DNA from: Alloyangia pacifica
GTDB taxonomy: Bacteria > Pseudomonadota > Alphaproteobacteria > Rhodobacterales > Rhodobacteraceae
Reading direction: 5' to 3'
DNA: 64,000 nt
NCBI RefSeq assembly: GCF_020524285.1
Contig: NZ_JAIVKX010000001.1
Location: 108,920-172,919 of the forward strand
Position numbers and translations under genes: made by a program. Below, piece after piece: positions 1 through 7,741 of this stretch (positions are counted from its first letter, which is position 1; each line of letters opens with the position of its first letter). Below the pieces are notes generated by a model. That model saw nothing but the letters and a program-made list of their open reading frames with translations, did no database searches and had not been told where the DNA came from.

Positions 1-80
1 TCGCCGGGGCGGTAGTGGCCGCGCGAGATCTCGGCTTCGAGCGTGGTGGCGATGGCGTGCCAGACGGGGGAGCGGGGCAT
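1..80 (-). CDS. phnF: PhnF-like GntR-family regulator, N-terminus only
   Basis: Only the first 26 codons lie in the window; the gene runs off the left edge. The reading begins with ATG at position 80 and gives MPRSPVWHAIATTLEAEISR followed by GHYRPG, the usual opening of GntR/HutC-family regulators, where the first helix precedes the winged-helix DNA-binding domain. Its divergent position immediately next to phnG, the first gene of the C-P lyase operon, points to PhnF, the phosphonate-operon repressor. The family assignment rests on these 26 residues and the context; the effector-binding UTRA domain is not visible. Confidence 0.75.
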   Translation of the reverse strand, partial: MPRSPVWHAIATTLEAEISRGHYRPG

Positions 81-156
81 AGGGAACCTCTGTCACCGAA
101 ACTTCATGCAATGAACCCTTGCCCGACTCGGGGTGCTGGGCGTATCACATGTATAG

Positions 157-176
157 TTGTATAGTTATCTAGACAA
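157..176. promoter_or_regulatory. Imperfect palindrome in phnF-phnG divergent promoter, candidate PhnF operator
   Basis: TTGTATAG and CTAGACAA form an inverted repeat (7 of 8 positions symmetric) separated by TTAT. A further TGTATAG lies directly upstream at 150-156, making a direct repeat with 158-164. It is the only clearly symmetric AT-rich element between the divergent phnF and phnG starts (81-193) and ends 17 bases before the phnG ATG. GntR/HutC regulators typically bind GT-TA-AC palindromes of this sort; binding by PhnF is inferred from position. Confidence 0.5.
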
Positions 177-193
177 ATCGGCAAGGTGTCCAG

Positions 194-643
194 ATGGAAA
201 CTCCTGAACAGGAAATCGCCGCGCGGCGGGGCTGGATGGGCCTCCTGGCCCGCGCCCCGGCGCAGCGGCTGGCAGCGCTGCTCGAGAGCGCGGAGCTGCC
301 CGGCTTCGACTGGCTGCGCGTGCCGGAAACGGGCGGCGTCATGGTGCGCGGCCGCATGGGCGGCACCGGTGCGCCCTTCAACCTCGGCGAGATGACCGTG
401 ACCCGCTGCGCGCTGCGGCTGGCGAGTGGCGAGGTGGGGCACGCGCATGTGCAGGGCCGCAACCGCGCCCATGCCGAGCGCGCCGCGTTGGTCGATGCGC
501 TGATGCAGGGCGCGCGTGCGGACGAAATGCAGAGCTCGGTGCTGGCGCCGCTGGCCGCCGAGGAAGCGGCGCGGCGCGAGGGCCGGGCGGCGAAGGCCGC
601 GGCGACGAAGGTGGACTTCTTCACCATGGTGCGGGGGGAATGA
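194..643 (+). CDS. phnG: C-P lyase subunit PhnG
   Basis: A 149-residue protein, the usual size of PhnG. With PhnH, PhnI and PhnJ it forms the core C-P lyase complex that turns alkylphosphonates and ATP into 5-phosphoribosyl-1-phosphonate derivatives and then breaks the C-P bond. The N-terminal RRGWMGLLARAP stretch and the central RGRMGGTGAPFNLGEMTVTR and GHAHVQGR segments are typical of the family. It opens the operon, facing phnF, and its stop overlaps the phnH start (ATGA at 640-643), so the two are translationally coupled. Confidence 0.93.
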   Translation: METPEQEIAARRGWMGLLARAPAQRLAALLESAELPGFDWLRVPETGGVMVRGRMGGTGAPFNLGEMTVTRCALRLASGEVGHAHVQGRNRAHAERAALVDALMQGARADEMQSSVLAPLAAEEAARREGRAAKAAATKVDFFTMVRGE

Positions 644-1224
644 TGCAGGCAGATGTTTTGAACGGCGACGTGCTCACGGGCGGTTTTGCCGACGCCCCGG
701 TGCAGGCGGCGCGGGCCTTCCGCGCGGCGCTGGAGGTCATGGCGCGGCCCGGCAAGATCGAGACGGTCGCGGGTGCCGAGGCGCCGGGGATTTCCACGGC
801 GGCGGCGGTGCTCCTGCTGACCCTCTGCGACCGCGAGACGCCGATCCACCTGGCCCCGGGCTGCGACAGTGAGGCGCTGAAGCGCTGGATCGCCTTTCAC
901 ATCGGCGCGCCGGTCGTGGCCGCCGAAGAGGCGATGTTCGCCCTCGGCGGCTGGGAGGCGCTGAAGCCGCTGGACCGCTACCGCATCGGCACCGCCGAAT
1001 ACCCCGACCGCTCGGTGACGCTGATCGTCGAAGTTGAGGCGCTGGAGAGCGCGGGTATGAAGCTCACCGGCCCCGGCATCGAGACCGAGGCGGCGCTGAG
1101 CCTGCCCGAAACCGACGGCTTCGCGCGCAACCGCCTGCTCTTCCCGCTGGGATGGGATTGCTACTTCACCGCGCGGGACAGGCTGGCGGCGCTGCCGCGG
1201 ACAACCAAAGTGGAGGCGCTCTGA
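640..1224 (+). CDS. phnH: C-P lyase subunit PhnH
   Basis: A 194-residue PhnH, second subunit of the cytoplasmic C-P lyase core complex; it has a PLP-transferase-like fold without a catalytic role in the homologues studied. The opening FADAPVQAARAFRAALEVMA and the internal LCDRETPIHLAPG stretch fit the family. It overlaps phnG at its start and phnI at its stop (TGA 1222-1224 shares its A with the phnI ATG), consistent with one polycistronic mRNA. Confidence 0.93.
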   Translation: MMQADVLNGDVLTGGFADAPVQAARAFRAALEVMARPGKIETVAGAEAPGISTAAAVLLLTLCDRETPIHLAPGCDSEALKRWIAFHIGAPVVAAEEAMFALGGWEALKPLDRYRIGTAEYPDRSVTLIVEVEALESAGMKLTGPGIETEAALSLPETDGFARNRLLFPLGWDCYFTARDRLAALPRTTKVEAL

Positions 1225-2315
1225 TGTATGTGGCTGTGAAAGGCGGCGAGCGCGCGATCGACGCGGCGCATGAATGGCTGGCCGAGGAGCGGCGCGGCGA
1301 TGCCACCGTTCCCGAGCTGACCGTGCCGCAGATCCGCGAGCAGATGGCGCTGGCGGTGAACCGGGTGATGGCCGAAGGCTCGCTCTACGATCCCGATCTC
1401 GCGGCGCTGGCGATCAAGCAGGCGCGCGGTGATCTGATCGAGGCGATCTTCCTGATCCGCGCCTACCGCACGACCCTGCCGCGGCTGGGGCATTCAGCGC
1501 CGGTGGAAACCACCGCCATGCGCTGCGACCGCCGCATCAGCGCGACCTTCAAGGACGTGCCGGGCGGGCAGGTGCTGGGGCCGACCTTCGACTACACGCA
1601 CCGTTTGCTCGACTTCGCACTTGAAGCAGAGGGCGAGGCGCCCCGCGCGCGGACCTCCGAGCCGCGCCGCGAGCCGACGCCGCGGGTCACCGAGTTTCTC
1701 AACAAGGACGGGCTGATCCAGGACGAGCCGCGCTCTGACGGCACGCCCCCCGACATGACCCGCGAGCCGATGGAATACCCCGCCGGCCGCCCGCTGCGCC
1801 TGCAGGCGCTGACCCGCGGCGACGAGGGCTTCGTGCTGGGCATGGCCTATTCCACCCAGCGCGGCTACGGCCGCAACCACCCCTTCGTCGGCGAGCTGCG
1901 CATCGGTGCGGTCGAGGTCGAGATGGAGGTGCCGGAGCTGGGCTTCTCCGTCTGCATCGGCGAGCTGACCCTCACCGAATGCGAGACCGTCAACCAGTTC
2001 GCCGGATCGAAGACCGAGCCCGCGCAGTTCACCCGCGGCTACGGGCTGGTCTTCGGCCAGACCGAGCGCAAGGCGATCTCCATGGCGCTGGTCGACCGGG
2101 CGCTGCGCTGGGAGGAACTGGGCGAGGAGTACCTCGGCGCCCCGGCGCAGGACGAGGAGTTCGTTCTGGCACATTCCGACAATATTCAGGGGACAGGCTT
2201 CCTCGAACACATCAAGCTGCCGCACTACGTCGACTTCCAGTCCGAGCTGGAACTGGTCCGCAAGATGCGGGCAGAGGCGATGGGCATGGCAAGCGTCAAG
2301 GAGGCTGCGGAATGA
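1224..2315 (+). CDS. phnI: C-P lyase subunit PhnI, nucleosidase component
   Basis: A 363-residue PhnI. In characterised systems PhnI, helped by PhnG, H and L, replaces the adenine of ATP with methylphosphonate. I start it at the ATG overlapping the phnH stop (MYVAVKGGERAIDAAHEWLA), which gives the normal family start and length; an in-frame upstream start would extend needlessly into phnH. Typical segments include PQIREQMALAVNRVMAEGSL and GRNHPFVGELRIG. Its stop overlaps the start of the next gene as ATGA. Confidence 0.93.
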   Translation: MYVAVKGGERAIDAAHEWLAEERRGDATVPELTVPQIREQMALAVNRVMAEGSLYDPDLAALAIKQARGDLIEAIFLIRAYRTTLPRLGHSAPVETTAMRCDRRISATFKDVPGGQVLGPTFDYTHRLLDFALEAEGEAPRARTSEPRREPTPRVTEFLNKDGLIQDEPRSDGTPPDMTREPMEYPAGRPLRLQALTRGDEGFVLGMAYSTQRGYGRNHPFVGELRIGAVEVEMEVPELGFSVCIGELTLTECETVNQFAGSKTEPAQFTRGYGLVFGQTERKAISMALVDRALRWEELGEEYLGAPAQDEEFVLAHSDNIQGTGFLEHIKLPHYVDFQSELELVRKMRAEAMGMASVKEAAE

Positions 2316-2716
2316 GCAAGGGATATCACGGGGCGAAACTGCCCGAGCTGGGCAAGGGTCAGGACTGGTACTGCGCATTGGTCGAGGTGGTCCGCATGCC
2401 GGGCACGCCCTGTCCCTTCTTCGGGGACGACGAAGAGGCTGTCGACGAGGACGCGGTGCTGGCGGTGCTGTGGATCTGCCTCTCGGCCAATTCGCTGGCC
2501 GAGGTCGAGGTGCAGCTCTCGGAGCATGTCGCGGAATGCGGCGGCGTGGCGAGCAGCATCGAGGACATCAAGCTGATCGCGGCCCCCTCGGACCTGCCGC
2601 TCGACGAGGACGGCGCGCCGGACGAGGGGCTGCTGGAAGCCTTCAGCGACCCCGAACTGGGCGACGAGATCGTCTGGGGTGAAATCTATCTCTTCGGCGA
2701 GGAGCCCGAGTCATGA
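2312..2716 (+). CDS. Uncharacterised acidic protein embedded between phnI and phnJ
   Basis: A 134-residue protein starting MSKGYHGAKLPELGKGQDWY. I do not recognise its family. It is strongly acidic (31 Asp/Glu against 5 Lys/Arg by my count), has four cysteines, no signal peptide and no membrane segment, so it should be a soluble cytosolic protein. It overlaps phnI upstream and phnJ downstream by 4 bases each (ATGA), which makes co-translation with the C-P lyase core subunits very likely and argues that it is a real gene. It is not one of the standard phnC-P genes. A role in assembling or protecting the C-P lyase complex is possible but is only inference from position. Confidence 0.85.
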   Translation: MSKGYHGAKLPELGKGQDWYCALVEVVRMPGTPCPFFGDDEEAVDEDAVLAVLWICLSANSLAEVEVQLSEHVAECGGVASSIEDIKLIAAPSDLPLDEDGAPDEGLLEAFSDPELGDEIVWGEIYLFGEEPES

Positions 2717-3582
2717 CCGATCAGGCCTACAACTTTGCCTATCTCGACGAGCAGACCAAGCGGATGATCCGCCGCGCGCTGCTCAAGGCGCTGGCGGTGC
2801 CGGGCTACCAGGTGCCCTTTGCCAGCCGCGAGATGCCCATGCCCTACGGCTGGGGGACGGGGGGTGTGCAGGTGACTGCCGCCTGCCTCACCCCCGAGGA
2901 CCGGCTCAAGGTCATCGACCAGGGCGCCGATGACACCACCAACGCCGTCTCGATCCGCAAGTTCTTCGAGCGCACCGCCGAGGTCGAGACCACCGAGCAC
3001 ACCGCCGAGGCATCGGTCATCCAGACCCGCCACCGCATCCCCGAGCAGCCGCTCGAGGAGGGGCAGATCCTCGTCTACCAGGTGCCGATCCCCGAGCCGT
3101 TGCGCTTTTTGGAACCGCGCGAAACCGAGACCCGCAAGATGCACGCGCTCGAGGAATACGGGCTGATGCACGTCAAGCTCTACGAGGACATCGCCCACAA
3201 TGGCGCGATCTCGACGGCCTATGCCTATCCGGTGAAGGTCGAGGGGCGCTACGTGATGGATCCCTCGCCGATCCCCAAGTTCGACAACCCCAAGCTCGAG
3301 AACGCGGCGATCCAGCTCTTCGGCGCGGGCCGCGAACAGCGCATCTACGCGCTGCCGCCGCACACCAAGGTGGTCAGCCTCGATTTCGAGGACCACCCCT
3401 TCGAGGCCAGCAAGGCCGACCACGCCTGCGATCTTTGCGGCTGCGGCACGAGCTACCTCGACGAGGTGATCACAGATGACGCGGGCGGGCGGATGTTCGT
3501 CTGCTCCGACACCGATTTCTGCGCCACGCGGCAGGCCCAGGGCCATCGCGGCGCACTCTCCCCGCAGGAGGAATACGCATGA
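2713..3582 (+). CDS. phnJ: C-P lyase catalytic subunit PhnJ (radical SAM)
   Basis: A 289-residue PhnJ, the radical-SAM enzyme that cleaves the C-P bond of 5-phosphoribosyl-1-phosphonate and releases the alkane. The cluster cysteines C239, C242, C264 and C270 show the family spacing CX2C-X21-CX5C; an extra Cys follows at 244. The glycine at 31 within AVPGYQVPF matches the glycyl-radical position described for the Escherichia coli enzyme (Gly32). It starts at the ATG overlapping the preceding gene's stop, and it overlaps phnK in the same way. Confidence 0.96.
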   Translation: MTDQAYNFAYLDEQTKRMIRRALLKALAVPGYQVPFASREMPMPYGWGTGGVQVTAACLTPEDRLKVIDQGADDTTNAVSIRKFFERTAEVETTEHTAEASVIQTRHRIPEQPLEEGQILVYQVPIPEPLRFLEPRETETRKMHALEEYGLMHVKLYEDIAHNGAISTAYAYPVKVEGRYVMDPSPIPKFDNPKLENAAIQLFGAGREQRIYALPPHTKVVSLDFEDHPFEASKADHACDLCGCGTSYLDEVITDDAGGRMFVCSDTDFCATRQAQGHRGALSPQEEYA

Positions 3583-4349
3583 CCCCGCTGCTCTCCGTAC
3601 AGGGCGTCACCAAGCATTACGGCGCGCGGCTTGGCTGCGGCAACGTGAATTTCGATCTCTGGCCCGGCGAGGTCATGGGCATTGTCGGCGAAAGCGGCTC
3701 GGGCAAGTCGACCCTGCTGTCCTGCCTGTCGGGGCAGCTGGCCCCCGACGCGGGCAAGGTGGTCTTCGACACCCGCGCGGAAGGTCCGCGCGACGTGCTC
3801 ACCATGTCCGAGCCCGAGCGCCGGATGCTGGCGCGCACCGACTGGGCCTTCGTGCACCAGAACGCCCGCGACGGGCTGCGCATGGGCGTCTCGGCGGGCG
3901 GCAACGTCGGCGAACGGCTGATGGCCGTGGGCGCGCGCAACTACGCCGATATCCGGGCGCAGGCGATCGACTGGCTGGGCCGGGTGGAGATCACCGAGGA
4001 CCGCGTCGACGACCGCCCGCGCGCTTTCTCGGGCGGCATGCAGCAGCGCCTGCAGATCGCCCGCAACCTCGTCACCGGCCCGCGGCTGGTGTTCATGGAC
4101 GAGCCCACCGGCGGCCTTGACGTGTCGGTGCAGGCGCGCCTGCTGGACTTGCTGCGCGGGCTGGTGCGCGAGATGGGCCTCTCGGCGGTGATCGTGACGC
4201 ACGATCTGGCGGTGGTGCGCCTGCTCGCCGACCGGCTGATGGTGATGAAGGGCGGGCACGTCGTTGAGACCGGGCTCACCGACCAGGTGCTCGACGATCC
4301 GCAGCATGGCTACACCCAGCTGCTGGTGTCGAGCGTGCTGCAGGTATGA
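3579..4349 (+). CDS. phnK: C-P lyase ABC-type ATPase PhnK
   Basis: A 256-residue ABC ATPase that docks onto the C-P lyase core complex rather than a membrane permease. Walker A is GESGSGKST at 37-45, the signature FSGGMQQR at 150-157, Walker B LVFMDE at 170-175 and the switch His is at 208. It overlaps phnJ by 4 bases. A 64-base gap holding a half copy of the intergenic repeat separates it from phnL, unlike the tight overlaps elsewhere in the operon. Confidence 0.93.
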   Translation: MTPLLSVQGVTKHYGARLGCGNVNFDLWPGEVMGIVGESGSGKSTLLSCLSGQLAPDAGKVVFDTRAEGPRDVLTMSEPERRMLARTDWAFVHQNARDGLRMGVSAGGNVGERLMAVGARNYADIRAQAIDWLGRVEITEDRVDDRPRAFSGGMQQRLQIARNLVTGPRLVFMDEPTGGLDVSVQARLLDLLRGLVREMGLSAVIVTHDLAVVRLLADRLMVMKGGHVVETGLTDQVLDDPQHGYTQLLVSSVLQV

Positions 4350-4374
4350 GCGTCGCCGCGCCCGTGGCGCGGGC

Positions 4375-4403
4375 GGGATTTGCGTATTTGGAAAGAGAAG
4401 AAG
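4375..4403 (+). repeat. Half copy of the composite intergenic palindrome
   Basis: The phnK-phnL spacer contains GTATTTGGAAAGAGAAGAAG, the same arm found after phnM (7558-7577) and, with one change, after sufS (47222-47241). The opposite arm and the G-rich hairpin are missing here, so this is a partial copy inside an operon. Confidence 0.7.
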
Positions 4404-4413
4404 GACAGGGGCA

Positions 4414-5097
4414 ATGATCCGGATCTCGGACGTGTCGAAGAGCTTCGTGCTGCACAACCAGGGCAGCGCGGTGATCCCGGTGATGGAGGGCGCGTCGCTC
4501 TCGGTGGCGCCCGGGGAATGCGTGGCGCTGGTGGGCAATTCCGGCGCGGGCAAGTCCACGCTGATGCGGATGATCTACGGCAATTACCTTGCCGGGGCCG
4601 GGCTCATCATGGTCGGCGATGTGGATGTGGCGCGGGCCGAACCGCGCGAGATCCTGACGCTGCGCCGCGAGGTGCTGGGCTATGTCAGCCAGTTCCTGCG
4701 CGTGGTGCCGCGGGTGCCGACGCTGGAGGTGGTGGCCGAGCCGGTGCTGGCCGCGGGCGGCAGTGCAGAGGCAGGCGAGGCGCGGGCGCGCGAGCTGCTG
4801 GCGCGGCTCAACATCCCCGAACGGCTCTGGAGCCTCTCGCCCACCACCTTCTCGGGCGGCGAGCAGCAGCGGGTCAATATCGCGCGCGGCTTTGCCCATG
4901 GCTTCCCGGCGCTGCTGCTCGACGAGCCGACCGCTTCGCTGGACGCCACCAACCGCGCGGTCGTGCTGGAACTGATCGCGGAGGCCAAGGCGCGCGGGGC
5001 GGCGATCATCGGCATTTTCCACGACGCCGAGGCGCGCGAGGCGGTCTGCGACCGCGAGATCGACGTCAGCGGCTTCACCCCGGCGCGGGCGGCATGA
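4414..5097 (+). CDS. phnL: C-P lyase ABC-type ATPase PhnL
   Basis: A 227-residue ABC ATPase, second nucleotide-binding protein of the C-P lyase machinery; PhnL takes part with PhnGHI in forming the ribose triphosphonate intermediate. Walker A GNSGAGKST at 41-49, signature FSGGEQQR at 146-153 and Walker B LLLDEP at 167-172 are intact. I start it at ATG 4414 (MIRISDVSKSFVLHNQG), preceded by the purine-rich AAGGACAGGGGCA; the in-frame upstream extension enters phnK. It overlaps phnN by 4 bases. Confidence 0.92.
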   Translation: MIRISDVSKSFVLHNQGSAVIPVMEGASLSVAPGECVALVGNSGAGKSTLMRMIYGNYLAGAGLIMVGDVDVARAEPREILTLRREVLGYVSQFLRVVPRVPTLEVVAEPVLAAGGSAEAGEARARELLARLNIPERLWSLSPTTFSGGEQQRVNIARGFAHGFPALLLDEPTASLDATNRAVVLELIAEAKARGAAIIGIFHDAEAREAVCDREIDVSGFTPARAA

Positions 5098-5663
5098 GCG
5101 GCCCCGAAAGCAGGGCTCCGGTCTTCGCCCTCGTCGGCCCCTCCGGGGTCGGCAAGGACAGCCTGCTGGCCGCGGCGGCGGCGCAGGTTCCCGGGCTGCA
5201 CGTGGTGCAGCGCGTCGTCACCCGCGCGCCGGAGGCGGGGGGTGAGCCCTGTCTCGCGGTCTCCGAAGAGGTGTTTGCGGGCATGCTGGACGAGGGCGCC
5301 TTCGCCCTGCACTGGGGCGCGCATGGGCTGCGCTACGGCATCCGCTGGTCCGAGCTGGCGCCGCGCGACGTGGGCCGCCCGGTGGTGTTCAACGGCTCGC
5401 GCGGGGCACTGGAGCAGGCGGCGCGGGTCTTGCCCGAGCTGGAGGTGCTGCATGTCACCGCGCGCCCCGAGGTGCTCGCCGAGCGGCTGGCGGCGCGGGG
5501 ACGCGAGAGCGCGGCGCAGATCGAGGCGCGGCTCGCGCGCGCGGCGCTGCCGCTGCCGCAGGAAACAGGACGGGGTCAGAGGGTGCACGAGATCGACAAC
5601 TCCGGGCCGCTGGAGATCGCCGCGGCCCGGCTGGTGGCCCTGCTTCAGCCGGTGAGGGCGTAG
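5094..5663 (+). CDS. phnN: Ribose 1,5-bisphosphate phosphokinase PhnN
   Basis: A 189-residue guanylate-kinase-like enzyme that phosphorylates ribose 1,5-bisphosphate to PRPP, the last step that returns the ribose of the C-P lyase pathway to metabolism. The P-loop is GPSGVGKDS at 15-23, followed by the VQRVVTRAPE substrate-binding segment. Its ATG overlaps the phnL stop. Its end overlaps by 19 bases with the convergent 2H-phosphoesterase gene. Confidence 0.92.
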   Translation: MSGPESRAPVFALVGPSGVGKDSLLAAAAAQVPGLHVVQRVVTRAPEAGGEPCLAVSEEVFAGMLDEGAFALHWGAHGLRYGIRWSELAPRDVGRPVVFNGSRGALEQAARVLPELEVLHVTARPEVLAERLAARGRESAAQIEARLARAALPLPQETGRGQRVHEIDNSGPLEIAAARLVALLQPVRA

Positions 5664-6328
5664 CGGTGAAGCAGGTGGAAGCGCCCGTCCACGGCCTCGC
5701 CGAAAAGGCACAGGTCGCGGACCTCGAAGGGCTGCGGCAGCAGCGGCGCGAGAACCGGCTCCAGCGCCTCGGCCACCTGCTCGGCCTCGCCGAAGGCCAG
5801 CTTGCCGGTGAGCGTGAGGTGGAATTTGAACTCCTCCATCACGTAGGGGTAGCCCCAGCGCGCGAGGTTCTCTTCCTGCGCCGGGCTCAGCCGGATCCGG
5901 CGGCGGCGCTCCAGCTCTGCGTCGGAGGGCGGTGCGCGGTGAGGGTCCAATCCCTCGACGACATTGGCGGCGAGCCGGGCGAGTGGCGTGGCATCGCCCT
6001 CGGTGGTCAGCGCGAGAAAGCTGCCGATGCGCGTGAGCGCGAGGCCGGGTAGCGTTACCGGCGCCAGCCGCGTCGCCAGCGCGCCAAGGTCGGCGTGCAG
6101 CGCCTCGGCACTGCCGGTCAGCCGCATCGGCGGCTTCAAGGTGCCGTGAAAACCGTATTTGCGCGGAGTCTCGGTGATCTCGGCGACCGGGCGCGGCAGG
6201 CCGGGCAGCGCCGGATGCGGAACGGAAAGGCCGCTTGCCGGGTCCCAGCCCAGCCAGGCGGCGGCGAAATCGGCCAGCGGCCCCGGTTGCGGGGCGTAGT
6301 AGATGGCGTAACGGGAATAATCTTGCAT
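5645..6328 (-). CDS. 2H-phosphoesterase-like protein of phosphonate operons (DUF1045)
   Basis: A 227-residue protein of the DUF1045 family, a 2H-phosphoesterase relative repeatedly found in C-P lyase operons. The two catalytic H-x-T motifs are HGTLKPP at 61-67 and HLTLTGK at 170-176. Such proteins may act on a 2',3'-cyclic or similar phosphodiester made during phosphonate breakdown; the exact substrate is unknown. It is unusual in lying antisense between phnN and phnM. I prefer ATG 6328 (MQDYSRYAIYYAP), because family members start just before the RYAIY strand; ATG 6340 would add four residues and run into the Pho-box-like repeat. Neither start has a clear ribosome-binding site. Confidence 0.85.
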   Translation of the reverse strand: MQDYSRYAIYYAPQPGPLADFAAAWLGWDPASGLSVPHPALPGLPRPVAEITETPRKYGFHGTLKPPMRLTGSAEALHADLGALATRLAPVTLPGLALTRIGSFLALTTEGDATPLARLAANVVEGLDPHRAPPSDAELERRRRIRLSPAQEENLARWGYPYVMEEFKFHLTLTGKLAFGEAEQVAEALEPVLAPLLPQPFEVRDLCLFGEAVDGRFHLLHRYALTG

Positions 6329-6333
6329 GGCGC

Positions 6334-6351
6334 GCGTCATGACAGCGTCAT
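6334..6351. promoter_or_regulatory. Pho-box-like direct repeat between DUF1045 gene and phnM
   Basis: GCGTCAT-GACA-GCGTCAT repeats a 7-mer with an 11-base period, the layout of the PhoB site (CTGTCAT, 4 bases, CTGTCAT); each half matches 5 of 7 positions. It lies between the divergent DUF1045 and phnM starts, where phosphate-starvation control would be expected. The match is imperfect, so I treat it as a candidate. Confidence 0.35.
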
Positions 6352-6401
6352 GTCACAGTTGCATGACGGCGCAAAGAGCGCCGAGAGAAAGAGGTAGAGA
6401 C

Positions 6402-7544
6402 ATGGCACGGACCATCCTGAGCAATGCGCGGATCGTGCTCGAGAACGAGGTGATCGCCGGCACGCTGGTGATGCAGGGCGGGCGGATCGAGGCGGTCGAT
6501 GCCGGCAATACCACCGTGGCGGGAGCCGAGGACTGCGCGGGCGATCTGCTGATCCCCGGGCTGATCGAGCTGCACACCGACAACCTCGAACGCCACATGC
6601 AGCCGCGCCCCAAGGTGAACTGGCCGCATGCGGCGGCGATCCTCGCGCATGATGCCGAGCTGGCGTCCTGCGGCATCACCACGGTGTTCGACGCCATGCG
6701 CGTCGGCTCGGTGGTGACCGACGGCAAGTCGAAATACGGCAAGTACGCGCGGGCGCTGGCGGGGGAGCTGCTCGAGGCGCGGGGCCGCGAGATGCTGAAG
6801 ATCAGCCATTTCCTGCACCTGCGCGCCGAGACCTGCTCGGAGACGCTGCTCGACGAACTGGCCGAGTTCGGCGCCGCCGACCGGGTCGGGATCCTGTCGC
6901 TGATGGACCACACGCCGGGGCAGCGGCAGTTCCGCGACATCGAGAAATACCGCGACTACATGTGCGGCAAGCACGGGCTGTCGTCGGATGATTTCGACGC
7001 GCATGTGGACAACCTCACGCGGCTGCGCAGCGAGCTCGGCGCGGCGCATGAGGCGGGTGCGGTTGCGGCGGCGCGGCGGCTCGGGGCGGTGCTGGCGAGC
7101 CATGACGACACCACCGCCGAGCATGTCGAGGTGAGCCGCGGTTACGGCGTGCGGCTGGCCGAGTTCCCGACCACGGTCGACGCGGCGCGGGCCTGCAAGG
7201 CGGCGGGCATCGCGGTGATGATGGGCGCGCCGAACCTCATCCGCGGCGGCTCGCACTCGGGCAATGTCGCGGCGGAGGAACTGGCGCGGCTGGACCTGCT
7301 GGACATCCTCTCGTCGGACTACGTGCCGGCGGCGCTGATCGGTGCGGCCTTCCTGCTCGCCGATCTCTGGGACGACCTGCCGCGCGGCGTCGCCACGGTG
7401 AGCGCGGCGCCCGCCGCCGCCTCCGGTCTCGACGACCGGGGCCGGCTTGCGCCCGGGCTGCTCGCCGACGTGGTGCGGGTGAAGCGCATCGAGGGCCAGC
7501 CCTGCCTGCGCGGCGTCTGGAGCCACGGGCGCCGCGTGGCGTGA
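6402..7544 (+). CDS. phnM: Alpha-D-ribose 1-methylphosphonate 5-triphosphate diphosphatase PhnM
   Basis: A 380-residue amidohydrolase-superfamily enzyme that removes pyrophosphate from the ribose triphosphonate intermediate to give the substrate of PhnJ. Metal-binding and family motifs are IELHTDNLERHMQPRP (His58, Asp60) and SHDDTTAEHV. ATG 6402 (MARTILSNARIVLENE) follows GAGGTAGAGAC; an in-frame upstream start would be unlike the family. It has its own spacer and probable promoter because the inverted DUF1045 gene separates it from phnN. A composite palindromic repeat follows the stop. Confidence 0.93.
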   Translation: MARTILSNARIVLENEVIAGTLVMQGGRIEAVDAGNTTVAGAEDCAGDLLIPGLIELHTDNLERHMQPRPKVNWPHAAAILAHDAELASCGITTVFDAMRVGSVVTDGKSKYGKYARALAGELLEARGREMLKISHFLHLRAETCSETLLDELAEFGAADRVGILSLMDHTPGQRQFRDIEKYRDYMCGKHGLSSDDFDAHVDNLTRLRSELGAAHEAGAVAAARRLGAVLASHDDTTAEHVEVSRGYGVRLAEFPTTVDAARACKAAGIAVMMGAPNLIRGGSHSGNVAAEELARLDLLDILSSDYVPAALIGAAFLLADLWDDLPRGVATVSAAPAAASGLDDRGRLAPGLLADVVRVKRIEGQPCLRGVWSHGRRVA

Positions 7545-7550
7545 GGCGCG

Positions 7551-7662
7551 GGATGTGCGTATTTGGAAAGAGAAGAAGCACGGGGCTACGCGCCACGTCC
7601 TTCTTCTCTTGGGAAAATACGCCGGGGTGAGGCGCGAAGCGGCGAGGGGGCAGCGCCCCCTC
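7551..7662. repeat. Composite intergenic palindrome, copy A (after phnM)
   Basis: The arm GTATTTGGAAAGAGAAGAAG (7558-7577) is answered by CTTCTTCTCTT and AAAATAC (7600-7623), giving an interrupted stem. It is followed by CGCCGGGG and a perfect hairpin GAGGGGGC-AGC-GCCCCCTC (7644-7662). The same modules in the same order recur after lpdA, sufS and the molybdopterin-binding gene. It sits between convergent units and may terminate transcription in both directions or protect RNA ends. Confidence 0.75.
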
Positions 7663-7690
7663 AACGCCCTTGCCGGTGGCGTAGCGCATG

Positions 7691-7718
7691 AAGAAGGGGC
7701 CCCGCAGGGCCCCTTCTT
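7691..7718. terminator. Strong hairpin between phnM and iron-binding protein gene
   Basis: A perfect 12-base stem, AAGAAGGGGCCC and GGGCCCCTTCTT, with a CGCA loop. It lies 24 bases beyond the end of the leftward binding-protein gene and downstream of phnM, and works symmetrically on both strands. Confidence 0.75.
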
Positions 7719-7741
7719 GTTCAGCTACGGTGCGGCCGGGA

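Noticed and set aside
5094..5663. Considered as guanylate kinase (gmk)
   Set aside because: Position in the phn operon between phnL and phnM and the shorter length fit PhnN better; guanylate kinase genes are normally elsewhere.
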